From Trema orientale (Eukaryota > Streptophyta > Magnoliopsida > Rosales > Cannabaceae), in contig JXTC01000073.1 of assembly GCA_002914845.1 (NCBI GenBank), positions 181,172 to 245,171 on the forward strand: a stretch of DNA of 64,000 bases. The letters run 5' to 3'. The notes under the pieces were generated by a model that was given only the letters and a program-made list of their open reading frames with translations, was not told the DNA's origin and searched no databases. A program made the position numbers and the translations under genes. Positions 1-15,000 of this stretch are shown one piece after another (within the stretch, counting starts at the first letter, position 1; each line of letters begins with the position of its first letter).

Positions 1-103
1 TATGCAAATATATTCAAGTGTCCAAAATAAAAAATATATAGATTATGATTTTTTACGTGATGAATATTTATGTATTTGAGTGACTAAAATGGTGTTTAAT
101 ATT

Positions 104-105
<2 letters not shown>

Positions 106-138
<33 letters not shown>
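106..138. repeat. (TA)n microsatellite before ACO exon 2
   Basis: About 16 TA units run up to the acceptor of the second ACO exon, so the intron's 3' end is nearly pure TA before ATTATACGTGCAG. A likely length-polymorphic site. Confidence 0.9.
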
Positions 139-141
<3 letters not shown>

Positions 142-148
142 CGTGCAG

Positions 149-1427
<1,279 letters not shown>

Positions 1428-2538
1428 TAAGGGGAAAGAAAGGATCAGTGTTAAAATTATTGAACTTCATATTTCGAGTATGATGCTTTTTTTTTGGGTG
1501 GGGGGGATTTCTGTGTTTAGTGTTGTTATTTCTTTTTCTTTCCTCAAGGAAAAGAAAAGGACTACATACCAGCTTCTCTTTCTCTTAACTGTGTTTGTAG
1601 AGGAGAAATTGAAAGCTTGAGTGGGTGTTAAATCTATCTGTTTTAGATTCCTGTTCTGTATCTTGCTATCTCCAAGTAAAGATGGGATGCTTGAATATGC
1701 TCCCAGCTCAAGTAAAGATGGGACGCTTAAATATGCTCCCAGCTCAGATTTGCTTTGTACAACAGTATCATATATAGATTGTGTTATGATGAAATCTTCT
1801 CCGTTGTCTTCTCCTATTTGGTTTTGTAAATTGTAATAAGGGGATTATAATTAGATATGTTTTTCTGTATTTTGCGTTGTAAACTTGTTATATCAGCATA
1901 ATATTATATATTAAGGATAAGCCTCAGGGATATCTCTTTTGTCCGGTATCTTGAAACCATATCCAATAATAATAAGTCGCTGTAAGTTAAACGAATGGAC
2001 TCGATTGGTTGCGTGGACTTTTATTACGATAATAAGAGTTCACTAATTTAGCAAAAAAAAAAAAAAAAAAAAGACTGTCTATAATGAGAGAGAGAGAGAG
2101 AGAGCTCATCCAAAATCGTTATCGTGATTAATGAAATGTTTGTGCCTGTACTTGAGTTATGCATGACGTGTTATTCAGGCTATTTGAAACCTTGGATTCT
2201 GATTAAGGATGTCTCCTTTCTCTTAAACTCCTCTCAAAATCAAAAGATATATCAGAAACTGGCAACAGAAACAAAACAAAATCAACAATAAAAATCAAGC
2301 AAAACTGAATGACTTGAGATTTTTAGAAGAACAATTTGTATTGCTGTATAATGACGGTATACAATTACATTTGCTATTAAGAAAAGAAAATAATGGGTGA
2401 TGGCATCCTTCTGTAGATGGACTAAACTATATTTTACTCTTTTTAGTTTGATTTACTGTAGTCGCAATTTACAATATGTACAGTAATTTACATGAATCTT
2501 AAGCCAAGGGTGGAGACAGTAATTCACCTTCAGATATC
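1428..2538. other. Convergent intergenic region / 3' UTRs of ACO and NADK2
   Basis: No coding signal. It holds the ACO 3' UTR on the + strand and the NADK2 3' UTR on the - strand. Inside are a perfect-to-near-perfect 36-bp tandem duplication (1675-1710 and 1711-1746), a poly-A run near 2054-2071 and a GA microsatellite near 2085-2104. Confidence 0.7.
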
Positions 2539-5500
2539 TCAAAGAGCCTTTTGATCTAGCCTTTCGTTCCAGTTTAAGCAACGAATCAAGCTATGAAACC
2601 AATCACCAGTTTGGTCAGACTTGTTAACAGTTGGAAGTGGGTGCTGGCTCATATATATTCGGACAGAGTCTCCTCTTGAAAGCTGTTGTCTTCTCTTCCC
2701 GTCAAAAGAAACCCATGCATTGCTTCTAGCGTCGTCTGGAATCTGTCCAAACACGACAGTTTGTTATCTTATCTCTCGATCTTTTTTTTTGGGCAAGGAC
2801 AGGTGGATGATCTAGCCAAGTAGAGCTGTCAACAAGACAACTACCAAACAGAACATATCCAGAATTAACCATCTTTGGTGCTAGATAAATAAAATTTTCA
2901 CCTTTAGAAGGAGCCTTGCAGAATCTGGAAGTATAACTGGTCTAAATGAGAGAGAATGAGGGCAGATTGGCGTGAACAACATGCAAGGTACATTTGGATG
3001 CACCTACATTTAGATTTATCCATTGTCAGATGCAAAATCCAACAATAAAATGGATACATAAACAAGCAGTGAAAAAAATCATAAAGTAGTACTCGGATAT
3101 TTCGTGCAGAAAATTTTGACAGCTTTTCCAAATTAGAAATAATTTGCAAATTTCAATACCTATGTTTATGCAGAAATCATTAATACACCGATTAAAACTC
3201 ATATGCCAAAGCTTACCATAGAACCTCCGGCAGCAGTGGAGTATGCAGTACTACCAGTTGGTGTAGCTACTATAACCCCATCACCTTGCACCTAAAACAT
3301 GGTATTCATCAATTAGAAAGCATGGAAATTTCATGCAAGAGATTTTCTTTTTGCCACATCAAGTCCTTGCTCATTTGAGATCTAGCTTAACTAATAGCTG
3401 CAAGCATAGACTATAAAACAATCTTAAATCCTTTGTCATAGCATAATGTCAAGTAAAGTTGAGGATGTAACTGATGAAGATGAAACAGTTATTCTAAAGC
3501 AAACTATTCACTAACCTACCTTGGTTATGAGCCGTTCATGTTCATAACATTCAATCTTAGAAAGGTATGGATTAGAACCCCGATCGACAACAACCTCATT
3601 TAAGACATCAAATACTTTCCCAGGCACTGCTTTACTATTTCGGAAAATTTCACACCGGAGTCGCATTCTGAGAGTTATATAGACACCATCTCGTGTGTTA
3701 TTTCCATGGATTACCTGTCTTAAATCCTGCCTATAGTCTTCAAACTGCATGAGAAGCCAAATAAAAGTATTCACAAAAATGCCACTTCCAAGAACATAAG
3801 TTGGTCACCGGAGAAAACAAAATGTAAAGAATCTTACGGTATGAGAAGTCAGAAATCCAAGAGATCCAAGATTGAAAGATACAACTGGAGGAACAGCACC
3901 TCTAAATAGATTTGACGCATGGAGTATAACCCCGTCTCCTCCCAAGCATGCAACAAAATCGACCCGCTCATGCAGATCACTGAATTACAAGCATCCAGCA
4001 AGGTAAGGAAATTGACATTAAGGTACAGTAACAAACTAGTATTCATTGTTGTTACAATTTAGGCAACAAGTTATTACCTGGTATCTTGGCTATAAAAGGT
4101 CTGAACAAATCCAAACCCAGGGATTCTTGCAAATATGTCGTGCACATCAGGTTCTACCAGAACATTCATGTTCTCTTTGTAATACAAGTAAGACGCGATC
4201 TACACAATGTAGAGCAAAAAATAAAACTCACAAATTATAAACTAGATAGGATCAAAACACTGCTGATATGTTTATCACACAAATAACACCCAGTATACCA
4301 GCAGAATAAGATAATAAAATATCCCGCCAACCCCCCAAGAGACTTGATCCCCGGGACACACACACACAATTACCCCCCCAACCACTTGAGCTAGCCTCAA
4401 GTGATAATAAAATATCCTCTTGAACACCTAGTAGCTTTGATAACAATCATAAGATACACCTTCTCTGGACGCAGTTAAAAAGATGGGACCATTATAAAAG
4501 GAAATCAAATAAATGCGATAAATGAAGTTGTGCATACCAATCTTGAAGAACTTAGCACAAGAACAGGTCTTAAAACAATTTTAATGAGATGCATCAACAT
4601 AAAATACAAAGTTTTCAAATTGTACTATGCTGTTTAATTAATGAATTAATGATCCAGAAATTCGTAGGCACAATGATCCAATTCAACAACCTCATCTCTT
4701 CAACTTTGCAATATTCAAAACTGGGTACGTACTTGAGTTGATCGTCTTCATACCAGGACCAGCATATGGTCCTACATATACATTTAAAGTGCTTAGGTAT
4801 TCGAGGCAAGCAGGGGATCCAGAAACATATATACATGTAAAGTGCTTTGGTTCTAGCATCATCAAGGGTTTAGAAACATGATTATTACCAGGGTTCTATT
4901 TTCAAATAATTTAATCACTTTATTTCTTAGCATAAGAAGAGTAGCATGTTTTCAGATGATACCTCTTTAGCTTCTTCCATGAGTTCTTGCCCCAGCTTCT
5001 TCAACAATAATACAGTCTTTGGCGTAGATTTCCACATAAGCATCTGTTGTTGGGTGCTCGGATGCGTGAAGGCTAAGGATGCCTCTGTCACCTTTTCTCT
5101 GGTACAAGAGAATCCATCTGTACGAACCAAGAACATTTCTGCTTTCTTTCTTGACTGCACCCTTACAACACCGGTTGTAGAAGCACACATATTTCCTTCA
5201 ACCGGACCCAACTCATCATCACTAGAAGCTAAAGTGGTTCCACCATTCTGGTTTCCATTTACTGACTGAGACTTGGCATGCTCACTATAGTTATTACTGA
5301 CAGTAGCAGATAAATTAGTTTCCATGACAGAGTTCCCATTGCTGTCACCAAGTACATTCACAGTTGAGCCAACAGAAACAAAACTGTCACCAGTCATATA
5401 TTTCCCATTGCCAGAAGCCGGCTTTTGGGGCTTTGGAGAAAGACCTTTTTGATTACATGATCCATTAGAACTTCCTGTTTTCAAAAGTCCAGGAACTTGA

Positions 5501-7739
5501 TCCTTACCAAGAGTATCCCCTGGTTGTACTTTCCCAATATACATATCTTTTGAAACAGGTGACTTCTCCAACCTTTTCAACTGGTAATTAAAATAAGTAG
5601 GAGGCGAGATCCTTTTACTCCTAAAAAACAGGGACATTTCTTTTTTGGAGAAAAAATTGCAGGGAGGAATCTGAGCACTTAACGGGTCAATATCAGGGTA
5701 AAAGTTAGCCAAAAATCCTTCTTCACCAGTATAAGTATCTACCTGTTCCATTTCTTGAATGGAAATAAGGTCTCTGTGAACCCCATTTGAGCTTCCGTTC
5801 ATTTTGGCCCTGTCTGAGAAAACATCTGCATGGGATAAGCTAGTCAAACTGTTAACTGTATCTGAAGTCTCTTCAAGTGACTCAATTTCATCTTCCAGGA
5901 GGGGCTTTTCAGAAATGGAAGACTTCTGCTCTTCTACTTTTCCATTCTTATCTTGCAAAAATGCATTGTTGTAAGCAATTGGTTGATTGGAGTCGAACGG
6001 CAACGCATATCGACTCATGTACTGCCTCCACCTGGAGACCATTGCAGAAGTTCTCTGAATTCCTTCTTTACTATGGAGATATATGGGCCTTTTGCTGCAA
6101 TCTGAAACCAACAGTGCAAACTTCTCAACCTGCTCCATTGAAGGTGCAGTCCCCACTTCAACCGGAATTTTGACTAACTCAATTTCCCCAGATGCAATAG
6201 CATTGTCTATGGCTACTTGATAAAAATTGTCTTTTACATTCTCAGCTCTAAGATCAACCATGGTTTTATATCCTTTCTTAACTAACCACTTCAGAGCTTC
6301 TTCGGTAACCTGACCACCCCTCCAGAAAGCTATATCGGCGTCGTTGTATCCAATGTCTTCTCTAGAAGTGGATAGATAAATTGGAGTCCAATTTGCAAAC
6401 AGCGTATGACTGGGATAATCCTCTCCACGGGAAAAGCCAGTATCATAGCACACGTTCTTTAGTCTCTGAAGTTTCCTCCAAACATCTAAGCTTCGATCAT
6501 CACCGGGCATCAAATAGTTCTCAAGAGCAACATGCAAGCTCTCACAACACCTTTTCATCTCGCTCCTGAAAACGGCAAGTGGAGGAAGCTTGTCCTCCAT
6601 TGCACTAACATCTACAGCACGAAAGGAGTTCATTATCGAAGATCTCCCCGAAAGAACATCTTCCCTTCCTTTGTTCAAGAGGGACACCATACAACCAAGC
6701 ACAGAAACAATTTTATCCTCCAAAAAGGGTTTCTCATCCGAGGGGAAATCATACGAGACATAGCATTCACCAGTTAAAGGATTGCACAAGGTATCCATTA
6801 GTGCAGCATGAAGCCACTCTGCAGACCTAAAGATTCTACAGTATGCCTCAATTTCCGCTATATCACCTGGAACAGGACCAACCCAACGCAATTGTGATGG
6901 TTCATGAGACTGGAGGGCCTTCAATTACAGATAACAGGAATGTCAATCTCCATCAATCAAATCAAATTTCCTTCAAAATATTTATAATAACCAAATAAGA
7001 TTTCACATATATGGTTTGGTTAATGGTTTCGGCATTTTCAAACCGACGAAAACGACCACGAACACCCTTAATTAGTCCAGAACAGCTTACTGGCAACATA
7101 CATCTCAGCTAGAGCTACCCGTTATATGAAAATTCGGTTTTTCAAAATCTCACTCTCATGTGAAGACTATTAAATAATCATTAATCGACGCTTAAACTGA
7201 AAATGAAAAACTATCTCAATGTGATTAAGAAAGAATTCCTGTTATTGAATGTGTATAAGTACCATAAATAATAAAATAATCGAATTACAACTCGGTCTAA
7301 ATCAAATATATATATATATATATGAAAAATAAAAAAACAAAAAATAAAAATAAAAAAGTGATTTCTAACCTTGTAATTAAATTTGACGAACAGTAGAAAT
7401 GAGCTAGAGAAACAAATTCAAATTAGAGGGATCAAATTGAAAATAAAAAATAGCAAGAGTTAGTAGCAAAGTGAGAAGTAAGGTGACCTGAGAATCCAAT
7501 CCGGAACTGAGAGAGAACGACTTAGAAAGCTCCGCACTGACCACCAACTTGAGCCGCCTCTGAAACCGCTCCTTCCGCCCGAACCCGAATCGGAACCCGA
7601 ACCCGACCACTCTGGAGCTCCCCGAGAACTGAGGACATAGATGAGAAGCTGATGGAGACGACACTCCTGCGGCGGAACGACACCGATTCATATCCACGAC
7701 CACGGCCAAGTGGCATACAAGGCAACATGCCGCCACCAT
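2539..7739 (-). CDS. NADK2: NAD kinase 2, chloroplastic (complete, 8 coding exons)
   Basis: ATP-dependent phosphorylation of NAD to NADP in the plastid stroma, supplying NADP to photosynthetic electron transport; Arabidopsis NADK2 (985 aa) is calmodulin-linked. Coding exons in transcription order: 7739-7488, 6918-4963, 4199-4078, 3979-3838, 3744-3520, 3291-3217, 3003-2902, 2742-2539 (stop), all GT-AG and in frame, 1,025 aa. Domains: basic, Ser/Arg-rich transit-peptide-like N terminus (about 1-70); long plant-specific regulatory region with a protein-tyrosine-phosphatase-like segment ([18 protein letters not shown], about 364-381); Ser/Asn-rich linker; catalytic NAD-kinase domain after about residue 690 with [12 protein letters not shown] (diphosphate-binding GGDG), [15 protein letters not shown] and [15 protein letters not shown]. 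The PTP-like loop has Ser where catalytic Cys would be, so phosphatase activity is not expected. Start chosen at the ATG giving a transit-like leader. Product call is very secure. Confidence 0.95.
4310..4445 (-). repeat. tRNA-derived SINE-like remnant in NADK2 intron
   Basis: On the - strand this intronic stretch shows a box A-like run (AGGCTAGCTCAAGTGGTTGG) followed after a G-rich and GT-repeat spacer by a box B-like run (GGGATCAAGTCTC), the order seen in tRNA-derived plant SINEs. No clear tail or target duplication was found, so it may be only a fragment. Confidence 0.4.
6919..7487 (-). other. NADK2 intron 1
   Basis: 569-bp GT-AG intron separating the transit-peptide exon from the large second exon. 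It contains a (TA)8 run near 7308-7322 and A-rich stretches. Nothing else seen. Confidence 0.8.
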
Positions 7740-9006
7740 ACGGATTTTTTCAGGATTTTTTCAGGATTTTTTTTTTTTTTTTTTTGAGGAGGTAGACGGG
7801 GCTACCTTTTTTCTGTATAAATGTTCTTTGGATGGCGAGAAAATTAAAAGCGTGGATATTATTACGAGCCAATATTTCCAATCAGCAGCATTGAGTGCGA
7901 CTATTCTAATATATATATATATCCATATATTTTTGGCCTTTTTTGTCGAAGGCACCACTGGTGGTTGAAGGTTGATGATTTCCTTTTTCATTCTTCGACT
8001 TTTGGCCCCAAATTTTTAGTTTTTACACGAAGTTGAATTATTGGAGCTCTAATCCAATCTAATCTGATAAATATCTAATGGTCCTGGTCCTGGGAAGAAC
8101 ATAAACAGAAAACGCAAAATTTGTCTTTTCTTTCTTTGAGTGACTCACGACGTGTACGTGTAGTGCGGCTGTTGCTACTTTACTAGAATGTACCGTGGGC
8201 CAGCGACTTGATACTGGATAAGCAATTACAAGGCCCATACCATCCCATAAATTGCAATAATACAGTAGAAAACAAACTTTTCAATAATAATAATAATAAT
8301 AACAGACAAGAATTCAAAAAGATCAATTACATATAATAAAAAAAATTCGAAAATATAACATGTAAAAAAAGAGTGAACCAATTGAGTTGGTAAATTCTTT
8401 AAAAAAAAATCTTAAAAATGTTGCTAGTAGCATAAATCTTAAACAGTGAGTACTTGCGAACTATTTTTTTTCCCTTTTTCTTTTTTCCCATTTCGGCCCT
8501 GAATAAATGCACAAGTGAATCAGGGGTGCATGAATATTTTGCATTGTCCTCTGGCTGCCTAACCTCCAAACTTCCAATAACTCTCTTACCTCATTTAACA
8601 GAGCCGCAGCCGATAGAAATAGACCAAATTGGAAAAGCAACAAACTCAGCTTTGAATAGCCAGCAAGTACTAGTAGTGAGATACCTTTTCGCTATATCAT
8701 AATACATGCAGCTTCAGGAGATGTATGGATTGGATATATTTTCTTGCTGCTTTGAAACAAATTGATGTGTAATGAATACAAAACAAAGCCATTTCTTGAC
8801 TTTCTCAACTCCTTTCTCCAGGGGCCACCAAATCAAGGAGAAGAAACTTGAATCAAATGCCAGACAAAGGATACTGCCCTTGTACTCAACGAGAGCAGAC
8901 TTAGATATACAGTCAAAACTTCCGTATCAGCAAGTGATCAGCTGTAATCATACTACCAATTTTCTTTTTAGGTTTTCCTCCCTTTTTACAGGATACCCCT
9001 CAGGGC
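7740..9006. promoter_or_regulatory. NADK2 upstream region and MEI1-like 3' UTR
   Basis: The 1.27 kb between the NADK2 start and the stop of the MEI1-like gene. Both genes read on the - strand, so it must carry the 3' UTR of the downstream-lying gene and the promoter of NADK2. A poly-T tract (about 7767-7784), TA and TAA microsatellites (7908-7922, 8286-8300) are the only visible features; no core promoter element could be assigned with confidence. Confidence 0.5.
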
Positions 9007-12000
9007 TCAGGCCATACTACTCCGGGTTCGAACTCTGTCAATAAGCATTTGCCTGCCTGACAAATCTTCCTCATAACCAACAACCTGCATTTGCAGTATT
9101 AAGCACCATCATCATGATGGAAAACCTAACGACAACAAAATGGCTCACAAAACAAGATCACTATTGGAGTCAAACTGATAATTACACATTTCTAGTCGAG
9201 TCAATAACAAATGAAACAACTCTAACCTATCATAAATTGCACAGATCAAAACACTAAGATTCTGTAGTTCAGTGCAGACAACTAAAAGTATTCACAATGA
9301 GTGAAAGATTTAACCTGAGAGTCGGTCTGTGTTTCACTAAAGCCATCATACATGCCCATGTTTCCATCTCCAGAAGAATTGTATACGTCATCTTTTTTTC
9401 CAGTCCTATAAATGATCTCAACATCTTAGTCAAAACAAAATAAGTTGCAAAAATTCATTTATATGCAATCCACACAGCACAAGGTTATCAATTTCAGTAC
9501 ATTGCCAGATGTGGAAGTTGGAAAATATAAAAGACCACAGACACAAGAATGAAGCATGCTTTTAAGTGTGTGTGGGTGTTAACTAAACGTAAATCAGATG
9601 CAGCCATCACCTGTTTAACCAGTGCTTGGATAAGCCAACAATGGAATGTGTATCTGAATGGTCTTGAACGAGGGTTGAGCAATTGGATGAGAAAAGCTGT
9701 TTTACCATCAAGGAGCACAACTGACGTGGAGAATAACAATGAAAATGAAAGATAAAAAAGGTGAAAAAAGGACATAAGGATACACTTTCATCACACCCAG
9801 TCCTCCCAGGTGACTTCTGATCATGAATCTTCGCAAAAGAAAAGATGGACGAAAATCAGAAGACAAATAAACTCAAAATCAACAAAGCAATTCAAGAATG
9901 ACCAGTGTGTTTACCTTACTTGTCTGCTCTAACAAGTCTTCAATTGCTGCAGCTACATCAGGAACAACATGAGAGGCTTCATCTATATCCTCTGCCATGC
10001 TCTCTCTGATGGAGTTGGCATTCCTAATGGAAACACTTGGACGTACCCCAGAAGAAAGCAGACACTTTTGATCGTCATCTTCCAAAAGCCTTGCCTTTTT
10101 ACTGACCACGCTTGAATGCTTAGCTCCACCCATGAAGCTTTCAGTTCTACAACCAACAATTCCAGTTAACGATGTTCTAACGTCTTCTGATTGACTTGAA
10201 AACTGGGATGGATTGTCTCCAGACATCATTCGGGCAGCTTGTGTAGGAAACTGGCTCATGGTACACAATCCTCCCTCTTGGTCTTGAGCAGTAATTTCTT
10301 TTGGAGCAAACCTATCAAGCGGAACAAGTTTATTCTGCCAAAGTGGAGATTCTTAGCATAAATATTTTGTTTGTCAACATTAACAAGATAATGTCATGAA
10401 TGACATGGTGCAGAGACGTGAGACACATATATATATGAATAGGTGCACACTAAGTACCAAGTAGTACCTGTTTGACACATGCATATATCCACTCAGATGT
10501 AATAGAATGTATTCCCCATTTACAGGCAGCCTCGTACTTTGGCCCACTTGCAAATTTGCATAGTAGATGGGTAACCTTCTTTGTCAGTTTCTCTACTAAT
10601 TTAGCTCCAAGAACAAAACACAAATTTCTCAAAAGTAATCGATCTTTTTCTTCATATTGTGAAACACAAAACCGAAAGTTTTCAAAACCAGGGAAAGGAA
10701 TCCAGCAGCGAAGTGGAGAATATAGAATGTGAGCATTTACATCCAGCAAGCATCCATCCTTCAAAACCAACATTTTCATACCATCAGCTTCCATCAAATA
10801 AATAAATGGGAAAAAAAATTCATATTATCGGCACTATAATCTTAACATAAGATATTAACTCTAGCCACTGATATTCACTAATAAAGAGATGACAACATAA
10901 AATGGCAAATACTGACAACTTAAGAAGTAAGCCCTTGGATTAGATGGAAAATTGTTCTAGTGAGCTTAAAGTCATACATATGTATATATATTTGAAAGCA
11001 AGGTCATACATATATTAAAATATTTACTTATTTATTAGTTTAGAAGAGAAAGAGAGCAATCAAATCGTGTTTAGTTTTGAAAAAACTATTAACATGAGCA
11101 TATCGACAATGAGTCAATAGAAAAAGCCCTGCACATTCAATCTTCTCTTCTTAATTTTTTTCTCTTCTTAATTCCTTCTTTTGTCATCCTGACTGGCGAC
11201 CACCCAACAAAACGTGGCCTCTAATTGCCTGAACAGGAAATTGGAATAATACATCCCACGTCCCACACACTTGTCTAAAATCGACTGAAAGGGGGACCGC
11301 ATTTCAATGTTAGGATTCAACCAAAAAGGAGGAGTTGTCAAACCATAACACTCTTACTAGATTATCTGACAAAACTGTCAGATTTGTTGTATGAAAACTG
11401 GAAAATAATAAGACTAATAAAATCAGTGCTCAGGTGACAACTTTTGCAAACATGAAGCTAACGAATTTCCAATCATCACATTTTCCTCTATCCATTACAT
11501 CCGAAAATAATATAGAAAGACCAACCTTCATCAAGATATTATCAGAGAGACAAAAAATGATGAAACCAGCAGTAGATAATAGTGAAAAACAGGATTTATC
11601 ATTATCCATCATACCTCTAAACATGAGCGGATCCAGTGACTTGATACGTAAGTAGTTAGGGGAGCATCTACCGACTTTGGTGTTATGCCATGACACTCAA
11701 CAGTGAAGTTTGCACTCTGTTTCAGAAAAGCATCAACTACCTCTCCTCCTCCTTGTTTTATCCATTGAACAATTTCGCCTTTCTGGCAAAAAAAGATCCA
11801 GATTCAATAAGTAGAACATATTTGGAAACAATACATCAAAAGATTGTCCCACAAAGTACAAAGTTTAAAAACTAACCCGATCTTCAGGAAAGGAACTTGA
11901 AAACCCAAATATTTTCCCTGCAAACACATTTGAAACTTTCCCGCTTTGAGTGCTTGAATCATGCTGCCCATTCTTTGGAGCCTTATTCTTATCACTTACT

Positions 12001-15000
12001 TGACTTTTACTTTTATCATTTACAACAGGAAGATGATTCTGCTGGAATGATTTTGCTGCTGTTGCCATGGGGTTGACACCATTCATGTTGAATTCTGGTT
12101 TTTCTTCTTTATTTCTGTCCAATGATGATGGCATTCCAATTCCAGCTCTTATGCTACCAGTTAACTGATTAGATAGCGTGCTTGGGTGAACATTAGAGAC
12201 TCTACCTTGATTTACACTGGTAGTGCCTGTACGAGCTCCTTTGGAAAAGCATTCAAAATCCATGAAAGCAGGATTTGCGATTAGATAGACAAACATGCAT
12301 AATATACATATCAGAAAGATCAAAATGACAACTAAATTCCCAACACCAGTTGCAATAAATACAAACTTTGGAGATAAGCTATTAAAACAAAAGGCAGCAC
12401 TTTTACAAATAACTAACAAACCTTTAGGAAGAAGTAAATCATGTGCAATGTGCCTTTGATCAACATTAATCTCTTTCTTTTCACGATCACAATCTTCAAG
12501 CCAGGTTGTTCTAACCACATTAATGACACCGAAAGCTGCAAGATTCCTTACCTCCTTCTTTTCGCTGGGAAATATTATAACCTTATAAGAAGGATAATCA
12601 CAAAGCAAATACAGAAACATGAATGTTCCCAAAAGCAACAGTCCTAATAGACCCAGTGCTAAAAATAAATATCAATTTGTATTAGCAAAAAGGAAAAATG
12701 GCCAAAAGAGAAACACACAAAAAGGGTGAGTAAGAAAAACTAACATTTCTGAAGGAGTTCCAACTACTATATGTGTCAATTTATCATTGAACAAAACATA
12801 TCGGGAACCCCCTCCTCTACGAACCATATTAACTAGTCTACGCATTTCAGAAGCTTCAAAGCCAACAAGTAATATTCTACATTCTGACAAGTAGAGGTCA
12901 CTGTCTTCAGATTGAGAATCATTGGCTACACAATCATCAAGGTTCGTCAGGTTTATTTCGTTTTGGGGCTGCAAAGTGGATTCTGCATTATCACTCTCCT
13001 TAACATTAACTCCAGCAACAGGAAATGTAGAACACGTCTTTTGTACGAGGGTAGCTTCTATATCTGGATCCACAAACCCAGCACTAGGAACCACTGTTGA
13101 ATTGGTGTCCGTAGCCACTGATGATGGTGCAGACTGCAAATTGCCAATATCTTTGCCTTGGCTAAGCTGCATTTTTACACCTCTTATACCTTTATTTGAA
13201 GATATAGAGCCACCCTGAACAGGATACGACTCCTCGTTAAGACACGCTATTCCAAAGGGAGGGAAAAAAAAAAGACAAATTCGAGGTCAGATACAATTCG
13301 TGAAATCTTTGATGAGAGAAGTATGAAATTAAACCTTCAAAACACAATGCATTCAAATCCTACCAGAAAATATGACAATAATTACCTCTTCTGGCTACAG
13401 ACTGATCAAACCATTTGCGAGTAATAATATGAATGTGGCCCCATCTTCGGGCTACCTTATATTTGTCACCTTCAGGAGCTTACAAACGGTCAAGGACTAC
13501 AAGTTCATGCATTCTTGAATAATAATCACTAGTGAGAAAACTAAAAGATGAAATGGATGCAAACAGGAAGACAATTATAGAGTAACAATGAGAAGAACAC
13601 AGTTACTGAGGAAAGCATGAACATCAAGTAAGAATGTAAAAGCAAAATATTTCATTAGATTTCATACAAAAGTTCAAACAAATGTCCTCTTACAGAAACA
13701 CAAAACTTGATCTGAAAATCAAGTTGCCTTTGCGGAATTAAAAAATAAAAAAAGATACGAACAAGTTACTTAAAACAATAATTGGAAAAAAAAAAAAAAT
13801 AAACTACAACAGAAACAAGTCAAAGTCATTACAATCCCAAAGACAGACAGGTTACAAGGTTACCAAAAAAAAAAAAATATGCAGCAGACATCATAACAAT
13901 AATATTCTATCAAAACAAAGGAAGAAGAAACACAGATCCGTGCCACCCATAGACAGATATATATAGTTAGACTTGTTTTCCATCATAACTTATCCATGCA
14001 TTCAAAACCAACACCTTTCTCAGAAAGAAACCACAAAAAGGATATATCAGAAATTAGGTGTGTACATTTCTTGGTAAGTTCAGCAGAATATTTTCCGCCA
14101 TTTTGTATAATAACCTTTTCCATCTCCTTTCGTTCATCTGAGAGGAGAAAAATATTAGCAGCAAAAAGGGGAAAAAAATACACACACACTATGACCTGAT
14201 GCATACACCAAACAGATAGCATAACTAAAATACCTGCTGCAATTCTGGTAACACAGATAGTCAATCCAGAAAAAGGAAGAACCCTAAATGATTCCTGGGG
14301 AACCATTCGATGCTCATTCCAGCACTGATATAACCAATCCACTGTGACAACTGGTTTCTTCAAGACATGCACAGCCCACTGCATAGACAGAGGGGAAAGA
14401 TTAAGTCACTTGGCCCCCTACCAATGAGTAATCCACCGTTATACACCCCTTTTTTTAAATATTTACCAACTATTCTGTACCTTGTTTAAAACTTTACTTT
14501 TCAATAAACTTCAAGAAGTTCATCATCCTCCATGTCCTAACTACGCTTCCTCTTCAATGTATCTAATTATAACCTACATTGATATAGAAGGCTCAAAATT
14601 GGCTGATGGGTCTTTGAGTTTTATAGTACAGAGCATACTTATAAACGAACTATTTATCCTTAACTAAAAGTTCAACATGAACTACCCACGAGAGGTAGGT
14701 TGAGTGGTCAGGTCCATGATTTGCTCCCATGAGGTCTGGGGTTCGATTCTGATAAGCCACCAATCCGTTTCACTTATGCCAGAAGGAAGAAATGAAGCCA
14801 GTGCGATCGTTTTGACAGCAAGGATCAGAATTGGTTAGAATAAGGGAGGTTATGCTGAGTCATTTTCGGTTACGATTAATTAGGAGATATTTCTAGCTGA
14901 TGTCATAGTTAGTTAGCGAGAAGAGGGGAGGGAGTGGGGGAGATATATGTAAATAGATCTTAGCTATAAAGAGGGGGGAGAAAAGAATTGAGGAAAACGT

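Noticed and set aside
4946..5269. Open frame on the + strand inside NADK2 exon 2
   Set aside because: Opposite-strand shadow of a strongly conserved coding exon.
7308..7322. TA-repeat runs as candidate TATA boxes or replication features
   Set aside because: Such runs are common across the window with no consistent position relative to gene starts; treated as microsatellites.
8985..9040. tRNA-like GGGTTCGAACTC (box B) sequence
   Set aside because: It lies inside the last exon of the MEI1-like gene (VRTRSSMA and stop on the - strand), and no box A or acceptor stem is placed correctly; coincidence.
9494..9775. 93-residue - strand open frame in the MEI1-like 3' part
   Set aside because: Wrong frame. 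The real exon here (9696-9611) reads [20 protein letters not shown] then GLSKHWLNR and joins in phase with its neighbours.
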